NCBI GenBank assembly: GCA_950295325.1 | Contig: OX485804.1 | Coordinates: 61,906,533-61,970,532, forward strand | DNA: 64,000 nt | Source of the DNA: Polytrichum commune | Taxonomy: Eukaryota > Streptophyta > Polytrichopsida > Polytrichales > Polytrichaceae | Direction: 5' to 3' | Part shown: piece by piece, positions 48,116 to 60,433 of the stretch | Layout: every line of letters begins with the position of its first letter | Numbering within the stretch: position 1 is the stretch's first letter | Notes under the pieces: model-generated | Databases searched by the model: none | The model's input: the letters and a program-made list of their open reading frames with translations, nothing else | What the model was told of the DNA's origin: nothing | Program-made: the position numbers and the translations under genes

Positions 48116-50628
48116 CAAGCAACAAAAACCAAACCAATTAGAGGAAAATGAAGAGCAACCCATTTAGCCACAGCAAATTGTGATCATTGTTTTTCTTGTG
48201 GTCACATATGGATGATTTTTACATTCATTGCAACTTGCCTCCAAACCCCATGGTGAATTAACACAAAATTCCTCACACGCAGAGCATGACATATAACCAT
48301 GTGTAGGCCCACCATGTGGTCTCATATGCATGAGCCGTTTCCTGTTAATGTTCCAAGATGATGTAAACTTCCTTCATATGTACGTGCCTAAGTTCTTTTG
48401 GGTGCAAGTTGTTGAAGTTCTTGGAAGGTGAATGTTCACTACTTGAAAGTTGCTCATTCACTTGTGTTTGTGATGTAATTTATAGTAACCCATCCTTGAT
48501 TGATTAAAGTGTAAGAAAATTAAAAATAAAAAACTTCTATGAAAAATAACACATAGTGAAAGGAACACTCTACAAAAACTAAAACTTATAGGGCATTGTT
48601 ATTATGAGTTTACAAGATAATATAAAGTACAATTATTCTTTGCATATTATTCATATTTCAATCCTCCATATATAAAAATATATATAGTCAATAACTTCAC
48701 AACTTACATAGCCTTACAAAAACAATTTGAAATATGTACCTCTTGAAAAGGTTCATGTCTTTGTGAACCTTGAGAACCAGATAAAGATGGTATGGAGAGT
48801 TGGTCAGGACCCCTCCTTGATCTGCCAACCTTGAATTACTTTCCGATGCCATGTAGAGGCTGATTTAATAATCTAGTTTGATAAAAAAACAAACAAAATT
48901 TAAGATGCACTCAAATATAATATCTTGGTATCTTTATGCGGACCTCTACTTTTGAACATAATATGAACTTGGACAAAGTTGGAACATGAACACGAGCATG
49001 TACATGAATTTGTATATTGACCTTTCCTTAAATTCCAAGGATCCATGGATTACTTTTCAGGTTGCCCATAAAATTACACTATTTTACAGGCAACCCGGAA
49101 GATATTGGAATTTTTTAACTGGTTGTAAATATATTGTGGAAGGATGTTGAAATCCATAGTTGGTGTCGGGTAGAGATTTCTAGGTGATTATAGGAAACCT
49201 CCGATAAATCTAACGATGGGGCCCACATGTTCACCAGGGTGGAAAATCATGGGCCAAACTGTGATTTTAGGAGGATGAAATCCACATCAGGTGCATGCTA
49301 TACATTGCAACCCAAATTTGGGAGGTTATTGATTACAAAAGAGTCGGGCGCATGGCATCAATTATATTGATTATTTTGCGAACAAGGGTCTTCCAAGCTC
49401 TAACGCACTCCAAGTAGGGTTGTGGATACAAAGGTCCACATAAGGATTTGCCCTAAAGACAACAAGGATCAAATAGTCTAGGTGCCATACACACAATAGG
49501 TTGACAAACACTAGCCACATGATATCTACCCAAATGACATACTTAGAAGTTGTGACCAAGCTCATTTTGACGGGCCATATATGAGCATAACCAATGACAA
49601 CACCCAACGGACCTACAACATCTTTGGAAACCACAATGGTGTGTAACTCAAGCCAAAATGACATAGTAATTAGGTATTTGCTAACTTCCACCTTAATTAG
49701 ATGCACCGAAGGAAGGAACAAAAAAGGGAACATATCGTTGCATGATACAAACAAACACAATGCTCTAGGATGTTGAAATCTTCTTAGAGGTGGAGTATCT
49801 AGTAGAGCACGATAATCTTCTAAAGGAAAAAAAACTTAGCATTAAAAAAATGATGTGAAGAATGAGACAAAGAAACCATAGATTGAGACAACACTTAAGT
49901 TTGGTCTACTTGAGATTGTGCTTGGGTCAAAGGAAGAACTACATTAGTATTGTCGACATGGTCTTTCATGGACAAGGAATTTGGAAAATGAGGATTTAAT
50001 GAGAAGGCAATGTGTATATAAGAATGAGTGGACATCCGTGATCAACATTAGGTTAACGGGTTCAAAATCATGCCGGTACCTGGATACATGCGTTACTTTT
50101 TTATTTTATTTTATTTTATTTTCTATATAAGAATGGTAGGATACCCCTTGAATATGGGAAGAGACAATGATAGAATGGGAATACCTAGAGAAAAAAAAAT
50201 TCAAACAGATGATACAGAGTGCACAAATCCATGATGGGCGATAATGCATTGTTAAGAATGCAATTTGTGAAGAGGATCTCCATTCAAATGCACTGCCACA
50301 AACTTACATCAATAGAAGGACAAAAGACGGAGGGGATGAAATTTCAATAAATGATTAGCCCAAGGGATGGATGGATGGAAGGCCTTCCAAAAAAACATAC
50401 GTTTACGGAGGACACTACAATGTGAATGGCTTATAAGAAATAAGGGCATGTTTTGGGATGATTCATGCAATAAAGTAAATGCAAATGGCATAGCACGATC
50501 CACAATTAAAAATATTTCTACAAATACATCCATGCCATACATACATGGAACACATTTGATAAGGAAATAAAATGTCTAAGTGTCAAGTAGGCACAATACA
50601 AATGCATGTGCAACAAGACAAGACACCC
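48116..50628. other. Intergenic; possible remnants upstream of the hAT relic
   Basis: No supportable gene. Minus-strand CxxC-containing frames near 48240-48350 (YMSCSACEEFCVNSPWG) might be remnants of the same transposon. A (TTTTA)n microsatellite lies at 50099-50122. The frame at 49371-49760 has no recognisable motif. Confidence 0.35.
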
Positions 50629-51591
50629 TTAGGGCTAAGTTCCATGTGCTGGTGCCGGTCCATTTTTTAAGTGGGTGAGAAATGGGTGACATCATCCAAA
50701 AAATGAGTGACGTCACCCATTTTATGGAGGGGTACTTCTATGTGGGGTGCCAGTTTATTTCAATTTCTTACTTTCTTATCAAATTTGGTGAATAATGAGA
50801 TGTCAAACTTTATGAAGGTGACTGGTAATGAATGCCATCATCGTTTAACTTTTGATATTTTACTTGTACAAGAATTCCCGTACATTTATTGAATGAATTT
50901 TCAATTCTGTGTTTTTGGTGTCCATAGGTTGATACAGATGTCATCTATGAAAATATATAAATATTATTATATTATACTTTTAGTTGAAATCATAATAATA
51001 CATTTATTATAAGAATTTTTTTATACATTTGAATAGTCTTTTATTTTATTTTATTTTATTTAACCCAACACTTACTATCACATTGCATTTAATATATATG
51101 TATTTTTTGTTATTATGATCCAAATTCTTGAAAAGATCATGAGATACACGTTCCCATGAGTTCACGATGAGAACTCCAACAATATAATATACAATCATTT
51201 TCTATCTCTTCTTTCCTTTTCATTTCTTCTCACAACTAGGCTTTGAGTGTACAAAGAGTGCGCGATGCAAGAGCAAGGAGCCCTAGGAGTACCCCAAAAG
51301 AAAGGACTCGAAGAACAATATGGCCTTTAGTACCCAAGGGTGTACCCAAGGTGACCGGCTGTTCCAGTCATCGGAGCTCTCTAACCGGCACATGTCCTTC
51401 TCTTGACCGTTAGGACTACCGGTCCTTTGGCGCCCATTCTTGCACAACGTATAATGCGGGACACCCATCCATGTGGGGTACCAGTCCTTGGGTGAGGTGG
51501 ATGGGCACATGGCACCACCCTTTTTTTCACCCGTCCACCCATTTATTTTTCAAAAAATGAACTGGGACCAGTACATGGAACCTCGCCCTTA
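50629..51591. mobile_element. Tourist-like MITE/Harbinger derivative, 957 bp
   Basis: The termini GGGCTAAGTTCCATGTGCTG (50632) and the inverse CAGTACATGGAACCTCGCCC (ending 51588) extend to about 38 bp with several mismatches. TTA flanks both ends (50629-50631 and 51589-51591). The AT-rich interior has no transposase. Confidence 0.75.
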
Positions 51592-53290
51592 ATCCCATGA
51601 TTGAAAGAGTCACAATGTCAAAAGTGGAGGAAAGTCTTGAAGACGCCCGTGCCATCAAATTAGAGTGATCGATGATTTGATCGGAGTCGTAGGAAAAGCA
51701 AGGCTTGGAAAGAAGAGGAGAGGAAAAAGTCAAGCACACATAAATAGAACACAAAATAGAAAAGTACATGAAGTCCATAAATTGGAAGAAATGGCGGGAC
51801 TTGGCGAGGAAGGGTGCATATCACACAAGGGCAATAAGGGGATGTTATAGGGGATCGGATCTTGTTGAAAGTATTGGTGACATGGAGAAGAGTAATAGGT
51901 GCCAATCAGGTGAGGCAACCCCCTAGAACATGAATAGACCTGGTTATAAATTGAAAATGTATAGAACAAGTAGGTATCTTTGTATGCAAAAACCAGGAGG
52001 TGGTCACACCATAGTCCGCCAAGAGCTTAAGGCTAGTGTAAATGCAGCCTACAAAATTTGTGACTTAGCCTATAAAATTTTGAAAGTGTAGGACAAAGAG
52101 CCTATGGACAATTTAAAAACATAGGATATCAACCTATGTGATAAAAAACATGTAGGAAATTTTGCCTACAAAGTTTTTAAAAGAGAGGATTTTAGCCATT
52201 CATCCTTCTTCAAATTGGGAAATTAGTTGACCTAAGTACATATCTTTAGGCTAATACTCGGGGCTCTTGGGTGGCACATAGACGGATATCAATAATAGCC
52301 CTAACTCCCTTCCCGCCAATCTTTACAAATACCATTCATCACAACTCCTCTCTCATCAGCTCCTCTCTCTCTCTGTGTGAAGCATCTCTCTCTCTCTCGC
52401 TCGCTCTGTTGAAATTCAAGTGTCGCAGTCTCGCAGATCAAGCAACTCTCAATCTCTCGCGCAAGCAGCGTTGAAATTCAAGTGTCGCAGATCAAGCAAC
52501 TTTGTGTGTGTGTGTGTGTGTGCGAGGTCAGCGATTTGAACTCTGTCTGTGTGTGTGCGAGGTTTTTGCTGGATAGTTCTGTGGTTACGAATGTTGGCAG
52601 CAATTTAGCAACCTTTCATTATAATCAACTCTTTAAAAAAGAGTTGGTTAATCCTTGGCCTTCAAACGTGGTGAAGGGCTTAGCCAGGTTCAATTCTTGC
52701 CAAGGATACCACTTAGTACTCAAATTTTGAATTTAAAGCCTACAACATTAAAAGATATGAAGGATTTTAACCTACTAAAAATTAGTTTTGAAGGCAATTG
52801 GCGGGTAACTTAAAAACTCAAAAGGTTTTCAACTTACAAAAATTTGATATTGTAGGATGCAACCTATGCCATGAGGGAAATAGCCTATGCCCTTTTAAAG
52901 AGGTAGGCAATTAACCTCAATAACTTCAAAAACTTTTTGGACACGCCGCCACACAGACACAGGTATCTTGCCACGCAAACATAATTAATGAGAAAGTAGT
53001 AATCCTTTGCTACTTCCCACAATGCACTGTTGAGAAGATGAAAATGTTCCTCTGAGCAGTTAAATCTTGCCAATGAATTTGGGCGAAGAATGATCTGCAT
53101 ATCAAAAGCACTGACTTGTTGTTGAGAGATCAAATAAAATCTCAATCCATCTACAGGTCTGAAATTGCCTTACTTCCGTTTCTATCTGTAATGCCCTTGT
53201 CCAGCCCTATGGAAAAGGTTGGTGGTTTTTCCCTAGCTAACAGTTGGGAGCATGATTGCAATCTTTGTGACTGAATATCCCATACACATT
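51592..53290. other. Intergenic; CT-rich leader-like tract with tandem duplication
   Basis: A CT-rich tract at 52358-52405 is followed by a direct duplication of GTTGAAATTCAAGTGTCGCA with CAGATCAAGCAACT (about 52408-52446 and 52470-52502) and (TG)n tracts. It resembles a plant 5' leader, but no credible downstream frame was found. Stretches at 52030-52210 and 52730-52920 share GCCTACAA and GTAGGA-type words, like a diverged repeat pair. Confidence 0.4.
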
Positions 53291-53324
53291 GATGGAGACT
53301 TGCCTTGGTGAGCACTATAAGAGC

Positions 53325-53475
53325 CATGGCAGGAGAGGAGGTTGTTATGTCTTTGAATAAACCCAAAGACTGCAGCAAAGTGAAGATATACTATTCCACG
53401 AGGGATGACACTTGGACCCACCCGGCACCCCACATGCCGGATTCACAACCCTACAGTCTGACGTGGAAATATGTT
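53325..53475 (+). pseudogene. CBM25-like exon fragment, cluster copy 1
   Basis: Reads MAGEEVVMSLNKPKDCSKVK followed by IYYSTRDDTWTHPAPHMPDS and QPYSLTWKY, then a stop after a few codons. The pattern (AGE-v-iSlNkPkd, a K-K-hY beta strand, DDTWT, M-D---Y-LTW) resembles family 25 starch-binding modules, which bind alpha-glucan in plastids or outside the cell. The resemblance is weak and I cannot confirm it. Similar exons occur at 55140-55310 and 58105-58325. Confidence 0.35.
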
Positions 53476-54000
53476 AAAATCTAATGGCTTGGTTGTCATC
53501 TGTTCTCTCTCGAAACTTTTGCAGCGTTCCACACCATGCTTCATACAGATTTTAGAATGATAGGTGGGATCAAACTTTACTTCCAAGGAATCATCAGGAG
53601 TCTTTGATTGTAGAATGAATGCCAAGGGTTGCGGTCGAATAAGTTTGTAAAGTCTAGGCTCTTGCAGAATTTCTGCCACACGATTTACCTCGTACTCGCT
53701 TAAGGAGTTTGAGAGAGATTTGAGAAACCCCGTAGCGTTGGGATCCGAGGACCGAAGGATGTAAGTATAAAACCCCGCAGATAAAGACACTGATCCAATG
53801 AGGCAATCCAAAGATCCATGATTCCAGTATGAAATGTGTACAAGAACTAGTGCCGGGCTTAGCGGATGATGATAATGGGCAGTTCTGGTGATGAGCTCAA
53901 CAACACAACTCATGAGGAGAATGAAATATGTGGTTATTCTTTTTGAAGATGTCTACACACCATCTGGCGATCTATCTCTCTTAGGATCACCAAACATTCA
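53443..54000 (-). pseudogene. Minus-strand gene fragment, cluster copy 1
   Basis: An open frame of up to 156 codons includes GFYTYILRSSDPNATGFLKS, SLSEYEVNRVAEILQEPRLY and IRPQPLAFILQSKTPDDSLE. The fragment at 58430-58620 reads SHFLRPSHPDRMGFLKSF, SEHEINCVEEFLHEPRNYK and RSQSLAF, so amino-acid similarity survives between copies. That suggests former coding sequence. I do not recognise the family. Confidence 0.4.
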
Positions 54001-54160
54001 ACCGTACTAAGCTTGACGGTAAGTTTGGTTCTTGGTTCATGTTGGAATCAATCAGGAGCTTACCATGGTTTGTCTTTCTGGTTTCGTTTGTTTTGTACGA
54101 GGTTGTTAAACCCCTTGGATTTCCGTACGTGATTTTGGTGATGAAGACACCCAAGGAATT
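53910..54160. repeat. Cluster block D, copy 1
   Basis: Matches 57065-57300 in the same orientation at high identity (ATGTCTACACACCATCTGGC, ACGAGGTTGTTAAACCCCTT). On the minus strand both copies keep the frame TTSYKT--TRKT, but this could simply follow from nucleotide identity. Confidence 0.75.
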
Positions 54161-54380
54161 GCATGAATTACTCAAATGTTTCAAACAACAAAACTTATTC
54201 ACTTTGGCTGGGCCCAAACTACAAGTACTTTCGTGGCTCTTGCAAAATTTCTTCCACACGGTTGATCTCATGGTCGCTTGCTAAAATGGAGAAAGATTAT
54301 AGAAAACCCATACCGTCGGGATGGGATGGACGATGAAAGTGAGAATAAAGCCCTCCAATGAAGACAAGGACTTCACTTAC

Positions 54381-54546
54381 CTGGGCGGGGTGTATCCATG
54401 ATCCTGAAGGTGGACAGCCTGGAGGTGTCTGCCCCATTGCACTTCGGGCCGGGTGACTCTAGTATCTTTCTAAGGAAGGCATACACGTCATAATTTGTGG
54501 CAGCGGGAGCTCGCGTTCGCGCGGCTCTCTCCCCAACAACTTCAAT
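54381..54546 (-). pseudogene. Cluster block C exon, copy 1
   Basis: A 166-bp exon-like unit between CCAG and GTAAGT reads EVVGERAARTRAPAATNYDV followed by YAFLRKILESPGPKCNGADT. The same 166-bp unit with the same splice borders occurs at 58622-58787, and a degraded one at about 55650-55800. GC-rich against an AT-rich background. Function unknown. Confidence 0.5.
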
Positions 54547-55139
54547 CTGGAAAGAAATCTGTGCATGGATTATTGACATGGAATTAGATGATTTACTACG
54601 CCAAGCATCATTGCAACTTCGTCTGCGCATCAAATGCTCTAACTTGTCGATTGAGGAATGAAATAAGATCGCAATCAGTCCGGAGGTTTGAATTTCCTTT
54701 CTCTCCGTATTGCCATCGTCTAACTCTGACGCCGCTCCATGTTCTAAACAACATTGTAATGGACAACTGGAGGTGATTCTCAATGACATCGATAGGCTAT
54801 GTAAGACAAACTGAGTGAAGATTGCAGCCATTGGAGAGATAAAATTGTGGGTGTGAGTTAGTATGAAGTGGTTCCTAAGCAAGTTTAATCCTTGATATGC
54901 ATGCTCCATCTTTTAATTACGTCCATCGTGGTGCGTTTAAGATGCTCATTGTTAGCACATGCGCAGATTTCAGGGTGCATACAAATGCCATTTCTAGTGG
55001 CAAGGGTGGTGGTTCTTGGCCAAGGTTAACTTACAGGTTGAGAGGACGATGATTATAATGCTTTGTGATCCGTAGGTTCAAAAGGATGATCTCTTTATGA
55101 GTAAATATATACCATACCCATTGCTGAATACTGCAGAGG

Positions 55140-55310
55140 TGCAAAGTGTAAGTCCCAATGCCGGAGAGCTAATGATTATATCTTTGAATAAACCCAAAGA
55201 CTACAGCAAAGTAAAGATACACTATTCCACGGAGGATGACACTTGGACCCAGCCGGTATCCCACATGCCGGATTCACAATCCTACAGTCTGACGTGGATA
55301 TGCATTTGAA
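55140..55310 (+). pseudogene. CBM25-like exon fragment, cluster copy 2
   Basis: Reads SVSPNAGELMIISLNKPKDY followed by SKVKIHYSTEDDTWTQPVSH and MPDSQSYSLTW. This copy keeps the N-terminal P-AGE segment best and is the main reason to suspect a starch-binding module. The frame then stops soon after TW. No surrounding gene was reconstructed. Confidence 0.38.
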
Positions 55311-55439
55311 CTACAAATCCTCTGGGAATCGTTGTAAGGTAATCGTCATCCGTGTTCGTCAGAAAGCTTTTGCAAAACCCTACCTCATTCTTGACACATA
55401 TCGAGAACGATGTGTAGGAGCGTAAAAAAACGCTTTATA

Positions 55440-55800
55440 ATGAACCATCGGGAGTCTTCGAATGTTGGTTGAATGCCAAGCATTGCGATCGAGTGAGGCT
55501 GTAGTGTCGAAGCCCTTGCAAAATTTCTTCTACACGGTTGAAGTCATGGTCGCTTCCTAAGTTTGAGAAAGATTAGAGCAAACCCATACTGTCGGGATAG
55601 GATGGACGAAGAAAGTAAGAATTCCGATGAAGACAAGGATCTTACTTGCCTGGGCGGGGCGCATCATGATCCAAAAAGTGCATGGCCTAGAGGAGCCTAC
55701 GGCATTGCACTTCGGGCTGGTAATCCTAGTATCTTCCTACAGGAGGCATAGATGTCATAATTTGTGGTAGCGGATGCCCGCGTTCGCGCGGCTACCATGT
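55440..55800 (-). pseudogene. Cluster blocks B and C, copy 2 (degraded)
   Basis: Follows 58430-58790 with many differences. The exon donor has GC (GCAAGT) instead of GT at 55648-55649, and the 5' part of the exon is truncated and rearranged near 55795-55850. It clearly derives from the same unit. Confidence 0.5.
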
Positions 55801-57064
55801 CAATGTGTTAATGCGGCTCCCATGTAAATGTAGCAGAGTTTCTATCTGGAAATATTTATTATCAGAATCGGAGTACGTGTGAAGCTTATGGCGGGACACC
55901 GGTGTCCCGCCATAAGCTTCATGTGTGTATTCATTTCACAATAGTAGGACGTCGCTGTGTGCTCTATTGAAATGCGTGTGATGCTAACTTGCACATTCTT
56001 CATATTGGGGGAATTGTTTTTCTCGCGCACACATGTAGACGGTTCGTTAGCACGCATGTTTTCGTCTACCACAGGAAATGCTTTCATTGGATACAGCTGA
56101 TTCCGAGAATATGAGTATGTCTCATGCTACTTGTTAGAAGTTGTTAACTATTAGTACGTAGAAATCGTCTTCTATTAGTTTTCAAGGAATGAAGAAAGCC
56201 ATCACAGTTTCAGCACTGCTTTCCAACGTAGACGTGGTTTCTGAATATCGGAGGCGGAGTTCTGAATCACCAGAATCTCGTACAAAGCAGACGAAAGAAT
56301 AACGTCAACGCTTGTTAGTTTGGTCGCAGCCTTGGCGCCTTCGGAGATGACATACTTGTGCAACTCCACGGGCAACACCAAATCAGAAGCACTGCAGTCT
56401 GGATCTCGCGAGAAGTGATCAACCCTGGGCTTCTTATTGTAGTGCGCAACCTCGAAGATATCCGGAGAACAGTGCAGTTCCTGTACCGGTTAGAACCAGT
56501 TAAGTGAATACTCGAAGAGAAGTGACCTAAAGGGCATAAAGAAAAGCATAGTGCAAGGCGACTCGAACAAAGACTTCGGGAAGCCGTGATAGTTGTTCTG
56601 ACTCTAATCTTGTCTCCCACATTCGCTATGGATCACGAAAGAGAATGTCAATCCACCCGGAGGTGTGAAAATTTTAGTTTTCTTTGTATCTGTCATGCCA
56701 TGTCCAACTGGAGGCGATGCTCAGCAATCTCAACAACCTCAATACTTTGAGTGAAGCTTGAGGCATTGGAGAGCTAGATTGTAGCAGCGAGTTGGTAAAT
56801 GGTTCTAAAGAAAGCTCAATTCCTGATATGCATCCTCCATCTTTAAACCGCATTCATGATGCTCATGTTTGAGAAACCCCGTAGCGTTGGGATCCGAGGA
56901 CCGAAGAAAGTAAGTATAAAACCACGCAAATAAAGACACTGATCCAATGAGGTAATCCAAAGATCCATGATTTAGGTATGAAATATGTACAAGAATTGGG
57001 GAGGAGCTTAGCTGATGATGATAATGGGCAGTTCTGGTGATGAGCTCAACAACACAACTCATGT
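55801..57064. other. Cluster interior with partial fragments
   Basis: Includes a near-perfect palindrome, GAAGCTTATGGCGGGACACC answered by its inverse, at 55881-55922. A degraded minus-strand exon at about 56640-56770 and a piece at 56860-57062 match 53730-53915. No intact gene. Confidence 0.4.
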
Positions 57065-57300
57065 AGAGAATGAAAAATGTGGTAATTCTTTTTGCGGATG
57101 TCTACATACCATCTGGCGATCGATCTCTCTTAGGATCACCAAATATTCAACCTTACTAAGACGGTGAGCTTGGTTCTTGGCTCGTGTTGGAATCGATCAG
57201 GAGTTACCATGGTTGTCTTTCTGGTTTGGCTTGTTTTGTACGAGGTTGTTAAACCCCTTGGATATCCGTACGTGATTTTGGTATGAAGAGACTCAAGGAG
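57065..57300. repeat. Cluster block D, copy 2
   Basis: Second copy of 53910-54160, diverged by scattered substitutions and a few small gaps. Followed by minus-strand frame scraps (about 57560-57640, FISFLKQQVSAFKNMQMEVF) whose counterpart near 54600-54690 reads LISFLNRQVRAFDAQ. Confidence 0.7.
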
Positions 57301-58104
57301 TTGCATTAATGCATGTCCTTGGTGGAATGTTGCAGTGGTGGCGAAGGTTTGAGGAATGATATTGACCAGCTGGTTCCTGAACCGGCACAACTTGTATGAA
57401 ACAACCAGGAGGTGGCCACAGACACTACACAAGCAAATGAATGTAATAAGAGGCCGGTTACAGTACCTTCCTTCACTCACGTTTTAAACTCCACGAAAAT
57501 GAGCTGCTACATTAAGCAGGCACCTGCACTGCTGAACACTTCCATCTGCATGTTTTTAAAAGCACTCACTTGTTGCTTGAGAAATGAAATAAAATCTCAA
57601 TCCACTCGGAGAATAGTTTCCTTTCTATCTGTAATGCCATGTATAACTTACGACGATGCTCAGCAATCTCAAATATAAATATACACTTGGCCAGATTTCG
57701 GGGTAATATGAATGCCATTAATTGTGAGAAATCTTTGGTGGTTGCAGGCCGTGGTTCTCCCCTACCTTACAGGTTGGGAGCATTTATGCAATTCTTATGT
57801 GATTCATAGGTCATGATCTCTTTGTGAGTAACCAGAATGATATGCAAACACCTCGGATTCTGTGCTTTTTAGACATGTTGACCACGTTGAAAACCACTTT
57901 GGTCTATCTAAAGAATTCATTTAAAAAAATTTCTACATAGATTAAAGGGGTGTGGTCTATCGGAGATGTTATTGAAACTTTTAGATAATTTCGATGGTTC
58001 ACATACTACTTATTCACTTGAGCTGGGCCCAAACTCCGATCCCCACAAGAAACACCGTCGATGCTTCGAGAAATATTATCCCATACATATTGCTGAGTAT
58101 CTGA

Positions 58105-58325
58105 GAGGTGAGCACTGTAAGAGCCGAGGCAGGAAAGGTGGATGGCATGTCTTTGAATAAACCCAAAGACTGCAGCAAAGTAAAGATATTCTATTCCACG
58201 GGGGATGACACTTGGACCCAACCGGCATCCCATATGCCGGATTCACAACCCTACAGTCTGACGTGGAAATACACTCAAACTCAGCTCCAAGAAGGTTGGC
58301 TTTCCCATCTGTGCTCTTCATAGAG
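58105..58325 (+). pseudogene. CBM25-like exon fragment, cluster copy 3
   Basis: Reads MSLNKPKDCSKVKIFYSTGD followed by DTWTQPASHMPDSQPYSLTW and KYTQTQLQEG, with a possible donor GTTGGC after it. Closest to copy 1 in its central part. Family assignment tentative, as for the other copies. Confidence 0.35.
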
Positions 58326-58429
58326 CTTTTACATTCTTAACTCCTACAACATTCTTGCCATAGATCGTTAACGATATCTACAACGATCACTATTTCTGTT
58401 CATAAGCAAGAGTGAGGACCATTTGAATG

Positions 58430-58800
58430 TTGGTTGAATGCCAAGGATTGCGATCAAGCGACCTTGTAGTTTCGAGGCTCATGCAAAAATTCTTCCACAC
58501 AGTTGATCTCATGCTCGCTTCCTAACATGGAGAAAGATTTGAGAAAACCCATACGGTCGGGATGGGATGGACGAAGAAAGTGAGAATAAAGCCCTCCGAT
58601 GAAGACAAGATCTCCACTTACCTGGGCGGGGCGCATCCACGATCCAGAAGGTGGATGTCCTGGAGGAGCTTGCCCCATTGCACTTCGGGCCGAGTGACTC
58701 GAGTATCTTCCCGCGGGAGGCATACACGTCATAATTTGTGGCAGCGGGAGCTCGCGTTCGCGCGGCCCTCTCCCCAACAACTGCAATCTGGAAAGAAATC
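58430..58800 (-). pseudogene. Cluster blocks B and C, copy 3 (best preserved)
   Basis: The exon at 58622-58787 (CCAG and GTAAGT borders) reads IAVVGERAARTRAPAATNYD followed by VYASRGKILESLGPKCNGAS. The downstream exon-like part reads GGLYSHFLRPSHPDRMGFLK and SEHEINCVEEFLHEPRNYK. Its frame relative to the first exon depends on an unproven acceptor near 58605. Unknown protein. Confidence 0.45.
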
Positions 58801-58889
58801 TGCACATGAAGAGTGTCGGGGCAGAAAGAATCCATTCCCGAATCAAACCGGTGACATGTTCACGTTTTTCGGTTCTGTCTACATGAATT

Positions 58890-58990
58890 TGAGGTTATAT
58901 TCTTCAAATTCCTCTGAGTGATCGGTAGATTTCCTTAACTTCAACCGCTTATTCTTCAAACTCGATCGGTTCATCTGTAACTAAGGCAGA
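58890..58990. repeat. Dispersed repeat, third copy of the 19200 family
   Basis: ATTCCTCTGAGTGATCGGTA, then CTTAACTTCAACCGCTTATT and CATCTGTAACTAAGG follow 19216-19305. A third copy at 22608-22700 runs directly into the minisatellite. Confidence 0.6.
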
Positions 58991-60433
58991 TGAGGCTAAT
59001 TCAGTTAGCTTCCTTAATCGGACACCAATTTTTGGCTCCTAATCGACAGTATAGTAGCTCTAATTTGGTGGGTGAGTAATACATGTTGATTTTGATGTCA
59101 CCTGGATAATATTTGGGTTAGTCACCTTTGCAAAAATTGACTACACCCACCATCCTCCATAATTACGAGTGTTATCCTCTGAGCTTGACTATAGTGATTG
59201 GCATGTGACTGTGAGGTGCCGACCAACTTGTATCGTGGGTATTCTATAATGAAACGCCAATTCGGTAATAATTTATCTTATCCGTGACCACCTTAGAGAC
59301 ATGACACAACCAATATTGGCATTAAACTTGGTTTTGTACTGACAAATGATGCCATGTAGAATATGCTGAAGGTGTCATCCACTTATACAACATTGAATGA
59401 TAAAAGAGTTCCTCCCTACAACATCAAATTAAAAAGCAAAGAATCTTTCATTCTAGACTCTAGATCAACACCTTCCTCAACCATGATTTAGACAATTTTG
59501 ATTTTTTTTGGGTTCTGATTCACAATTGCTAACATGCTCAAGCTTCTAAATTCTAATGCTTGATTCCATTGGTTGGATGATTCCACATAGCTGGAGGTGT
59601 CCACATTAGCCTCATCTACCTTAGAGGTCAGTGGTCCCCATTCATTGTCCATAAATTAGGTCTCTCTATCTAGCCTCAGGCCCCATGGAAGCCACTTATC
59701 TTCTTCTTTTATTGATTTGAGGTATATTCCATAAATTCTTCCAAAATACTCGAGCCAAGCACTGAGGCCTATCTTGGACGCTAGCCACAGTAGAGTTATC
59801 TGTAAATCTCTCAAAGAGGGACAAAACTGTGGGTTTGATCCTTCTTTGAGAACACATTCTATTAAGAGCTCATTAGCTCATTGTGCATTTGAGCCAATTT
59901 TGAAAATTGGGTGAAAGTTTTGGGACTTCCTCCTTTCACTTCCCAAATTTTGAGAGAATTTGAGGATTTAAAATAGGGTTTGCGCATGGGACTCACTATT
60001 CTAAATCTTGGATCGGCATGTGCAAGGCTACCTTGGCCCACTTAGGGCCCCTTCACACATGAGCCAAGAGCCGTGACCATGAAATTGTGAGAGCCCAAAA
60101 GGAAGTGTCTGAAGGTCATCCCAAGACACCTCCAAAATCATTTAGTATGGTGACAAATCCTCAAGTGTAATGTGAAGCCACATGTGAGCAGACCCTCAAC
60201 CAAATGCTATTTCAATGAATTTCTATTCACACATGATAAAATAAAATAAACCAACGCTTGTGAGCTTTTGGAGTGCCATGGTCTCCTAGTTTGTGTTAGG
60301 CCTACCTCCAAGAGGTGGTTTTTGAAAATAGTCCAAGTGACCATTAAACATAATCCATTTGATGCCATGTAGGAATCCGTATAGACTTTACATCCATCTT
60401 GCATTCACGTACTCCGTTGGTCCCTCAACCGTA
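58991..60433. other. Intergenic, nothing recognised
   Basis: About 1.4 kb with no supportable gene or transposon ends. Confidence 0.4.

Noticed and set aside
49371-49760. 129-codon minus-strand frame as a membrane protein gene
   Set aside because: Hydrophobic composition is common in AT-rich antisense frames. No family motif, no splice context, no neighbours.
52482-52730. Plus-strand frame starting MSQIKQLCVCVCVC after the CT-rich tract
   Set aside because: The CVCVC stretch is a translated (TG)n microsatellite and the rest lacks coding signs.
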